From JAEHDI01 sp035455185 (GTDB taxonomy: Bacteria; Acidobacteriota; Terriglobia; Bryobacterales; Bryobacteraceae): 19,074 nt of DNA. Positions within the stretch are counted from its first letter, which is position 1; the number at the start of each line of letters is the position of its first letter. The stretch covers positions 1-19,074 of the forward strand of contig DATIFQ010000458.1 in the NCBI GenBank assembly GCA_035455185.1, written 5' to 3'. Below the pieces are notes generated by a model. It ran no database searches. It was given only the letters and a program-made list of their open reading frames with translations, and was not told the origin of the DNA. Positions 13,719 to 19,074 of this stretch are shown here, piece after piece. The position numbers and the translations under genes were made by a program.

Positions 13719-14143
13719 TTCTGTGACTCGAGCGGCGGCAGCCAGTCGATGGTGAGCTGCGGGCGGCCGTCGGCTTTACACTCCCAGACGGTCGCGCGCA
13801 CCCCGGGCCGGACCCGGCCCTTTGTGGACTCAATCGCCTTCCAGTCGCCAGGCTGGAATGTATTCGAACGCAGTAGAAACCTGCCCGCCGGGTTCTCACC
13901 TTCTGCAAAACGCAGCGTAAATTCCTCGTCCGTGTCCCAGTCTGTGCGGATGCGGATTTGAAGTTGCTCCTCACTGCGACTGTACGAGGTCAACTTTCCG
14001 GTGTACGAGGTGAGGTGGTCTCTCGGGCACTCAACCGCTCGGGGAGGACGCTGGCGGCCCCCACCGCGGTTTTGGGGCTTGCTTGAAGTCTGCCCGTAGG
14101 CGCCAGTAAACACTAAAGCAAGAGACAGGATCGCTCTCAGCAT
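13715..14143 (-). CDS. small secreted hypothetical protein (142 aa)
   Basis: The ATG at 14143 has purine-rich GAGGAG and GGGGG stretches upstream and opens directly into a signal peptide (MLRAILSLALVFTGAYG, cleavage near Gly17-Gln18). A Pro/Arg/Gly-rich linker follows, then a beta-rich domain of about 95 residues with YTGKLTSYSRSEEQLQIRIR, EEFTLRF, FQPGDWKAIE, GVRATVWEC and LTIDWLPP. There is one Cys near the start of the domain and one near its end, which may pair. The fold resembles a small periplasmic beta-barrel, but no family is recognised. It converges on the M43 peptidase with a 4-nt overlap, so a shared terminator region is not available. Whether it interacts with the peptidase is unknown. 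Confidence 0.75.
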   Translation of the reverse strand: MLRAILSLALVFTGAYGQTSSKPQNRGGGRQRPPRAVECPRDHLTSYTGKLTSYSRSEEQLQIRIRTDWDTDEEFTLRFAEGENPAGRFLLRSNTFQPGDWKAIESTKGRVRPGVRATVWECKADGRPQLTIDWLPPLESQN

Positions 14144-14830
14144 AACTGCCCCCGCTCCTCTACCCATTCTAGCTCGGACTTCTCTCGGCAATCTGACAGT
14201 ACCCCCGACACTGCAAATTTTGAGGACTGTTGCGTAGGCAAATGGCTGTCCGATTTCGACACCCGCCGCACCAGCACGGCGTTTTGTAGTGCTCCGTTAA
14301 ACGGCCAACGCGTGAAGGGCACAGAAAACTGGAGGCATGGCAGACGTCAGTGGTGCGCACTCTGAACCGCCTGCTCCGACCGGACGAGTGGGGCTTCGAG
14401 AGCTCTCTTGGCTGAAGGCTCCTGTTGGAATGTCCGAATTCGGATGCAAGTGTTTTGCGGGCAAGGTCGAGACTGATTCTCCTTCGCGAAGGGAGTTGGA
14501 GCTTCAGGAATGCTTTCCGTCCAGTGCCCACGAGCCGCAATCGACCAGGAACGCCTTCGCTTTGGCCGCGGACTATCCGAACCGAAACTTCCTGCAAGCT
14601 GCCAGCGGCTTGGATTTGCGGCGACGTCTTTCGTCTTCGAGTTCTCTGGCCGCCTGCTCATGGACTCCAGGTCGAAGTAGATCATCTCATCCAGGATTTC
14701 GTTGACACGTTCTGTACCCTCTCTCCGCTGCTTGGCCGAACCAAGAGAGGGCTGCCGTAGAAAGAGTGCGCTTCGGAGGATCAAGACTTGAATGCTTGTG
14801 ATAGACTCATCAACTCGACGAGTAACGGCG
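14144..14830. other. long stretch without a convincing gene
   Basis: Several overlapping open frames occur on both strands (the longest is minus, about 14347-14859). None has a ribosome site with natural composition throughout. One minus-strand stretch around 14650-14715 (VNEILDEMIYFDLESMSRRPEN) looks protein-like for about 30 residues and may be a remnant. Promoters for the flanking divergent genes are expected at the edges. Confidence 0.4.
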
Positions 14831-15331
14831 ATGCGGAACGCGGTGAAGCGCAACTTCATTCTTCAACAGGGGTTCGAGAACCCTGCTCCTGCGCTCTGCC
14901 CGCTCCAGTATTCTGCGCTTCTATTTCAGCCCCGAATCGTGTTCATCTGGGTCGTTGCCGGAGTCCTGTTCCAGTCCCCAGCCGTCTTCGCGGCCCTCTG
15001 CGCTGTTCTGTGGTGGAGTGCTCTGTTTCCGAAACTGAATCCGTTCGATGCGCTGTACAACCGGACCATCGGCAGCCGGCCGGGGGCGTTTCGCGTTGGC
15101 CCCGCCCCGGCGCCCAGACGCTTCGCGCAAACGATGGCCGGAGCCTTCGCGCTAACCAGCGCGCTGCTGATTCACGCCGGGTTCCGTCTTGCGGCATACG
15201 TAGTTGAGGCGATTTTTTCGGCAGCCGTGTTGGCGCTCGCAATCGGGGGCTTTTGCCTCGGCTCGTTCGTCTATCACCTGCTCCGCGGACATGGGAGGTT
15301 CGCCCGTCAGACCCTCCCGTGGGCAAGCTAG
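14831..15331 (+). CDS. DUF4395-type membrane protein (166 aa)
   Basis: The protein begins MRNAVKRNFILQQGF, then has LQYSALLFQPRIVFIWVVAG, a membrane pair around residues 40-70, the LNPFDALYN motif, PAPAPRRFAQTMAG, and two further helices (FALTSALLIHAGF; VEAIFSAAVLALAIGGFCLGSFVYHLL). This order matches the DUF4395 family of four-helix inner-membrane proteins, whose role is not established. The FCLGS Cys is a conserved feature of this family. The start at 14831 matches the family N-terminus although no good ribosome site precedes it; an in-frame ATG at 14792 is the alternative. Members are often near thioredoxin-like genes, but none is seen here. Confidence 0.78.
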   Translation: MRNAVKRNFILQQGFENPAPALCPLQYSALLFQPRIVFIWVVAGVLFQSPAVFAALCAVLWWSALFPKLNPFDALYNRTIGSRPGAFRVGPAPAPRRFAQTMAGAFALTSALLIHAGFRLAAYVVEAIFSAAVLALAIGGFCLGSFVYHLLRGHGRFARQTLPWAS

Positions 15332-15708
15332 TGATCCTCCGGGAGCTGGCGGCACACCCCGCCGAGTGGATGCCCTGGAACTACCGCCAGACATTGCCGC
15401 GCATGTGAAGTAAGATGAACCCTCCTGGCCGAAAAGGATCGACGGCGGCCATGGTTGAGTGAACACTCCGAAATGGTCGCCAAACGGCCCTTTGCAGAGC
15501 CAAAATCGGGTAACGTTTTTGGCCGGGAACGCATTGGCGACTGGCACGACCGGGCACCACAGGGCCACTGTCTCTGACGTAATTTCTGCGCGCCCCGAAA
15601 GCTCCCGGTTGGCTTCGGTAACGTCCTCCCCTGGGAGCAGCGGAGGAGCAACGCCTTATCGCGGGTCCCTTCCCCTGGGCTTCCGGACTAACCGGACATC
15701 CGCCTTGG

Positions 15709-15735
15709 TGGTCCAAAACCCACGCTTTTGGACCA
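15709..15735. repeat. perfect inverted repeat TGGTCCAAAA / TTTTGGACCA
   Basis: Two 10-bp arms (15709-15718, 15726-15735) enclose 7 nt (CCCACGC). The arm is the motif found repeatedly behind the small serine recombinase (5313, 5394). No T-run follows, so a terminator is less likely than a protein-binding or element-end site. Confidence 0.65.
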
Positions 15736-15753
15736 TCAGTCCCTGATGCGCCC

Positions 15754-15772
15754 GCTGAAGCCGAAAGTGGTG
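15754..15772 (+). repeat. 19-bp dispersed motif, copy 2
   Basis: Identical to 4126-4144 in sequence and orientation. It lies 18 bp after the perfect inverted repeat; in copy 1 the last six bases of that palindrome (GGACCA) are joined directly to the motif. Confidence 0.7.
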
Positions 15773-15883
15773 TTCCTATCGCGAGCCTCAAGGCGCACGA
15801 TGACGAACGTGGGGCGGTTCAGCCTCTGCCGGGAACAACTGGCGACCCCACCGCGTCTTATCTGAACGAGGCAAGACGCCGGC

Positions 15884-18268
15884 ATGCCATCCCTGCTCGA
15901 GGATATCCGCTACTCCGTCCGGACACTCTGGAAGAAGCCCGCGACCGCCGCGGTGGTGTTCTTCACCCTGCTCGTGGGCATTGTGTTGAATACATCCGTC
16001 TTCAGCATCTGCAACGTGCTGTGGTTCCGTCCCCTCCCCTTCAAGAACCCCGACCAGCTTGTCGTGCTGCTTCAAGGCAATCCGCGCCAGGGCTCGGAAC
16101 GGCTCTGCTCGCAGCGCGATTTCGACTTTTTGCGGCAGCATGCCCGGACGGTCGAGGCGCTCTCCGCAGCAGGCCCGCGAGGCTTCAACCTGTCTTCGGG
16201 CTGGCCGGGGGGACCGGAGCCCCGCGACGCCTCGGGAGCCGCGGTGACAGACGGCTTCATTGAGACCCTCGGGTTTCGTCCCATCGCGGGACGCCTTTTC
16301 ACGACGGCCGACTTTCAAGCCGGAGCGCCGCAGGTGGTTCTGATCAGCGAGCGCCTCTGGAGAACCTGGTTGGCCGGGGCGGACGTGGTTGGCTCGCAGG
16401 TTTCCGTGGACCGGGAGAAGGCAACCATCGTTGGGATCCTGCCCCGCAACTTCCGCTTTCTCACCGGTGGATACGACGTGGTGACGCCGTTGACTCAGGG
16501 ACGCACCCAGCGAGAGGTCGAGGCCAATAACCTCATTGTGCTGGCCAGGATGCGCCCGCAGCAGGCGCCCCCCGCTATGCAAGCTGAGATGACTGCGCTA
16601 ATGCGGGAACGGTTGACGGGGGAGGCCGGCTGGGGCTTGCGCGTCTTCCGGCTCCGCGACCAGTACATGCGCGAAGCTCGCATCCTCTACCCCGTCCTCC
16701 TGGCGGCAGCCTGGCTGATTCTGCTGATCGTGTGCGCCAATATCTCGAACCTATTGCTGGCGCGCTCTGCGGCGCGCAGGAAGGAGATGGCGTTGCGCCT
16801 CTCGCTGGGTGCGCCGCGTTCGGAGCCGGCGCGGCTGGTCCTGGTCGAGGGTGTGCTGCTGGCTGTGCTGGCCGGCGCCGCGGCGTTGCCGGTCTGCCTG
16901 TGGATCCGTAATGCGCTCGTTGCGGCCGTACCGGACATGGCGGAGATCGTTGTGGACTGGCGAGTTATGGGGTTCACCTTGCTGGCTGCGCTGCTGGCCG
17001 GGCTGGTCTTCGCCATCGGACCCGCCCTTTCGGTCTTGCGAATCGACGTCAACGCTGCGCTGAAGGAGGAAGGCGCCGGCGTTTCCCGGCGCTCCGCTTT
17101 CAGGCTGCGCCGGGCCCTGGTCGCCGGGGAGATGGCCGTCGCGATGGTTATGCTGACGGGTACCGGACTGCTCCTGAGGGCCGTGGCGGGAATGTTGACC
17201 GTGGATGCCGGCTTCCGTAGTGCGGGCACGCTGGTGGCCAGAGCGAATCTTCCTCCCGCGGTGTACCCCGACACCGCGCATCGCGCGGCCGCCTTAACCC
17301 GCCTGAGCGATGCGGTGCGCGCGATGCCCGGAGTGGACTCCGTAGCGGTCGTCAGTTCCACGCCAATGCAGGGAGAGATCCGCCGGTTGCGCTTGGAAGT
17401 GGCAGACCGCCCGGCTCCCCCCGAAGGGGAGACGATCCGAGCGGCGTTGACATCCGCGGGCCCCGGCTACTTCCGGACTGCGGGCGTGCCCCTCGTCAGG
17501 GGCCGGGAATTTACGGAACAGGATGACGCCGGCGGTCCGGGTGTCGCGATTTTGAACCGGACGCTGGTGAAGGCGCTGTGGGGCGAGGGCGCCAACGTCC
17601 TCGGACAGCGGTTACGCACCGATCCCAAGGACGACTGGCTGGCAGTGGTTGGTGTCGTGGGCGACACACGGCAAGACCTGATGCGCGAGCCATTCCCGGA
17701 AGTCTACGTTCCCTACCGGCGAATCTGCCCACCCTCCGCAACGCTGGTGGTGGGGACCAGGCTGCCGCCTGAAGCGCTCGCGGGCCCGGTCCGTGCGGCG
17801 CTGCGGGCGTTGGACCCGGAGCTCCCCTTCTCCGGTTTGCGGTCCCTCGAAGACCTGCGGCGGGACTACATCCCCCCCGTCTATACCATCATGCTGGCCG
17901 CCTTCAGTCTACTGGCTCTTGCGCTGGTGTTCGTCGGGCTGTACGGTTTGGTCTCTTTCTATGTCGTCGAGAGCACGCGCGAGATCGGAGTGCGCATATC
18001 GTTGGGTGCCCTCCCGCGGAACGTCCTGGCATTGGTGGTGCGCCAAGGCGTGCGGCTGGCGGTGATCGGGGTGCTCATCGGCTTGGCCGGCTCGATCGCG
18101 GTGGGGAAGTTGCTCTCGGGCCTGTTGCCGACCGTCATACGACCTTTTGACGCCGGCCTGTTTCTGGCCGTGAGCGCTACGCTTCTTTCGGTCGCCGTCG
18201 CGGCATCCTTGATCCCCGCGCGGCGCGCGATCCGCCTGGACCCGGCGGCCAACTTGCGGCACTTCTGA
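15884..18268 (+). CDS. FtsX/MacB-type orphan permease (acidobacterial duplicated type)
   Basis: This 794-aa protein carries two copies of the MacB permease unit. Copy one has a membrane helix at about 22-42 (VVFFTLLVGIVLNTSVF), a periplasmic core domain to about 245, then the three FtsX helices at about 270-390 with ISNLLLARSAARRKEMALRL. Copy two has a helix at about 410-435 (MAVAMVMLTGTGLLL), a second core domain, and three FtsX helices at about 672-790 ending RRAIRLDPAANLRHF. The opening MPSLLEDIRYSVRTLWKKPA is the usual start of this class. Such proteins are abundant in Acidobacteriota and lie without an ATPase partner; none is here. They are presumed exporters or mechanotransmitters of the inner membrane. 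GAGG lies 12 nt before the ATG. The gene is intact. Confidence 0.93.
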   Translation: MPSLLEDIRYSVRTLWKKPATAAVVFFTLLVGIVLNTSVFSICNVLWFRPLPFKNPDQLVVLLQGNPRQGSERLCSQRDFDFLRQHARTVEALSAAGPRGFNLSSGWPGGPEPRDASGAAVTDGFIETLGFRPIAGRLFTTADFQAGAPQVVLISERLWRTWLAGADVVGSQVSVDREKATIVGILPRNFRFLTGGYDVVTPLTQGRTQREVEANNLIVLARMRPQQAPPAMQAEMTALMRERLTGEAGWGLRVFRLRDQYMREARILYPVLLAAAWLILLIVCANISNLLLARSAARRKEMALRLSLGAPRSEPARLVLVEGVLLAVLAGAAALPVCLWIRNALVAAVPDMAEIVVDWRVMGFTLLAALLAGLVFAIGPALSVLRIDVNAALKEEGAGVSRRSAFRLRRALVAGEMAVAMVMLTGTGLLLRAVAGMLTVDAGFRSAGTLVARANLPPAVYPDTAHRAAALTRLSDAVRAMPGVDSVAVVSSTPMQGEIRRLRLEVADRPAPPEGETIRAALTSAGPGYFRTAGVPLVRGREFTEQDDAGGPGVAILNRTLVKALWGEGANVLGQRLRTDPKDDWLAVVGVVGDTRQDLMREPFPEVYVPYRRICPPSATLVVGTRLPPEALAGPVRAALRALDPELPFSGLRSLEDLRRDYIPPVYTIMLAAFSLLALALVFVGLYGLVSFYVVESTREIGVRISLGALPRNVLALVVRQGVRLAVIGVLIGLAGSIAVGKLLSGLLPTVIRPFDAGLFLAVSATLLSVAVAASLIPARRAIRLDPAANLRHF

Positions 18269-18708
18269 TTTGCCTGTGGTTCTCGAAAAACCCGATCTGG
18301 TTGATAAAGTGGGTGTTGCGCCTCTGGCGTCGATTCTCGCCCGCTCTCGTATTCTCAGCCTTGTTTGCGTCCCTTTTGGCGTCATTCCGCAGCCGTGCAG
18401 CGCTCCAAATTGAGCTCCATTCCGCGAACATAAGTCCACACCAGATGGGGGGTCGAAAAAATTGTTGATGCGTGTGAGACGCGCGCTCTTGTGCCCGGCG
18501 AGGATCTCCGCCCCCTGTACGGTGTAGTAAGGAAAAGCGATCGTAGGCGCCTGACCGCTCTGGCGGCCATCGGCGTCAGCGCCGCCGTCGTTGTGCAGGT
18601 GCTGCGACCCGAGGCTTGCTGATACACTCGACAGTTTCGGACCCGATGCATGCAGAACGGCAACTGTAAGACGTCAGCGTCGGTCCCACTTCACGCACAG
18701 GAGACCCC
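18269..18708. other. intergenic stretch with repeat copy D, no gene
   Basis: Apart from the 49-bp repeat (18422-18470) nothing here looks coding on the plus strand. On the minus strand the repeat and the DNA to its right form an open frame with protein-like passages (AFPYYTVQGAEILAGHKSARL, then INNFFDPPSGVDLC), but it has no start with a ribosome site and shares only fragments with copy A. It may be the 3' end of an old transposon gene. Confidence 0.4.
18422..18470 (+). repeat. dispersed repeat family R, copy D
   Basis: CCGCGAACATAAGTCCACAC is followed by CAGATG and GGGGGTCGAAAAAATTGTTG. It is the best match to copy B and shares CATTCCGCGAACA with copy C and the downstream GACGCGCGC element with copy A. 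Confidence 0.8.
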
Positions 18709-19062
18709 ATGCCCCGCGGAAAACGACTAGACCCCAGGATTCTCGAAGCCGCCCTCGTCGGCCTCGAAGCCCAACGGCAAAGGACAGATGAGCAGATTGT
18801 GCAGGTACGGGCCCTGCTCGGCGGCGACCGCTCGAGCAGTCGTGCGGAACGCACTACGCGGCCTCGCCGGCGGATCAGCGCCGCGGGCCGGAGGCGCATC
18901 GCCGCGGCACAGAGGCAGCGGTGGGCGCAGGTGAGGCAGGCCAAGGCCGAAGGGACCAAGCCCAAACGGAGACTAAGCGCCGCCGGCCGGAAGCGCATCG
19001 CTGAAGCGGCTCGGAAACGCTGGGCACAGGCGAGGGCGAAGAAAGCGTCGAGCGCTGCCTAA
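18709..19062 (+). CDS. basic Lys/Arg/Ala-rich repeat protein (117 aa)
   Basis: The ATG at 18709 follows AGGAGA. Residues 1-40 form an alpha-helical, partly coiled-coil head (ILEAALVGLEAQRQRTDEQI, then VRALLGG). A Ser/Arg linker leads into two copies of a 20-residue unit: RRRISAAGRRRIAAAQRQRWAQ and RRLSAAGRKRIAEAARKRWAQ, split by a Lys/Glu/Pro spacer, and a KKASSAA tail. Such (L/I)SAAGRxRIAxAxRxRWA units occur in many soil-bacterial proteins and look suited to nucleic-acid binding, like histone H1 tails, but binding is inferred only from charge. A decayed copy lacking the head and one unit is at 9321-9485. The gene is complete, with the double stop TAATAG. Confidence 0.85.
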   Translation: MPRGKRLDPRILEAALVGLEAQRQRTDEQIVQVRALLGGDRSSSRAERTTRPRRRISAAGRRRIAAAQRQRWAQVRQAKAEGTKPKRRLSAAGRKRIAEAARKRWAQARAKKASSAA

Positions 19063-19074
19063 TAGCGTGCGGGG
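18799..19074 (+). repeat. long direct repeat, right copy (partner at 9321-9497)
   Basis: Starts inside the basic repeat gene at GTGCAGGTAC and runs past the stop to the end of the window with near-identity to the left copy. The extra 99 nt relative to the left copy is one internal repeat unit of the gene. Similarity is still complete at position 19074, so the duplication boundary is beyond the window. Confidence 0.85.

Larger units (their letters stand above)
15332..15883. other. intergenic stretch with palindrome and dispersed motif, no gene
   Basis: No open frame here has coding character. A short frame straight after the DUF4395 stop (to about 15413) is protein-like for perhaps 20 residues but overlaps other frames equally good. 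The stretch carries the perfect inverted repeat at 15709-15735 and the 19-bp motif at 15754-15772, both related to sequences around the small serine recombinase near 4-5.4 kb. Confidence 0.4.

Noticed and set aside
14347..14859. 170-codon minus-strand gene
   Set aside because: Only about 30 residues look natural; the rest is Arg/Ser/Pro-rich, it overlaps the DUF4395 start region, and no ribosome site is seen.
15709..15735. intrinsic terminator
   Set aside because: The stem is strong but it is not followed by a T-run, and it is 380 bp from the nearest upstream stop; the shared motif with 5394 favours a binding or element-end site.
15788..16582. 264-codon minus-strand frame at the start of the orphan permease
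   Set aside because: It is antisense to the conserved permease N-terminus, with shadow-type composition.

Overview
The window is GC-rich bacterial DNA, most likely from an Acidobacteriota member of the Solibacter/Bryobacterales type. The best evidence is a complete duplicated-type FtsX/MacB orphan permease with no ATPase beside it (15884-18268), a permease class typical of that phylum. A secreted cupin, a DUF4395 protein and several small conserved proteins that I associate with the phylum agree with this. The placement is inference; there is no rRNA or marker gene here.

Left end (1-3563): a selenocysteine tRNA (minus) and a tRNA-Gln(UUG) (plus) form the chromosomal anchor. A large serine integrase on the minus strand reads antisense through the 3' two thirds of tRNA-Gln, which looks like the left junction of an integrated element. 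Upstream of the integrase on the same strand lie an 80-aa unknown protein and a 399-aa unknown protein with a possible C-terminal helix-turn-helix.

Accessory region (3564-9708): a small serine recombinase of the resolvase/invertase type, with GGTCCAAAA motifs behind it; a 46-aa Cys protein; an 81-aa coiled-coil protein behind a perfect palindrome; a 226-aa conserved unknown; a secreted cupin; a SagB-like nitroreductase with an export signal; and many gene remnants (M23 peptidase, GNAT acetyltransferase, a membrane protein, and a decayed copy of a basic repeat protein). A roughly 45-bp direct repeat occurs at 5571, 6861, 7425 and 18422, often at the broken edges of these remnants.

More ordered region (9709-18268): a two-gene minus-strand sugar operon with an AGE/cellobiose-2-epimerase family protein overlapping by 4 nt an FHS-type MFS transporter. 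The epimerase has Leu where the family normally has a catalytic His. Next are a secreted M43 metallopeptidase, convergent with a small secreted protein (their stops share one CTAG), a DUF4395 membrane protein, and the orphan permease.

Right end (18269-19074): the fourth copy of the dispersed repeat, then an intact basic protein with SAAGRKRI repeats. The decayed copy of this gene at 9321-9485 matches it closely past the stop codon and up to the window edge, so about 9.5 kb lies between two long direct repeats.

No complete defence system, CRISPR array, rRNA or replication origin was seen. The best leads are the integrase/tRNA junction and its unknown partners, the two dispersed repeat families, and the epimerase lacking its catalytic His.
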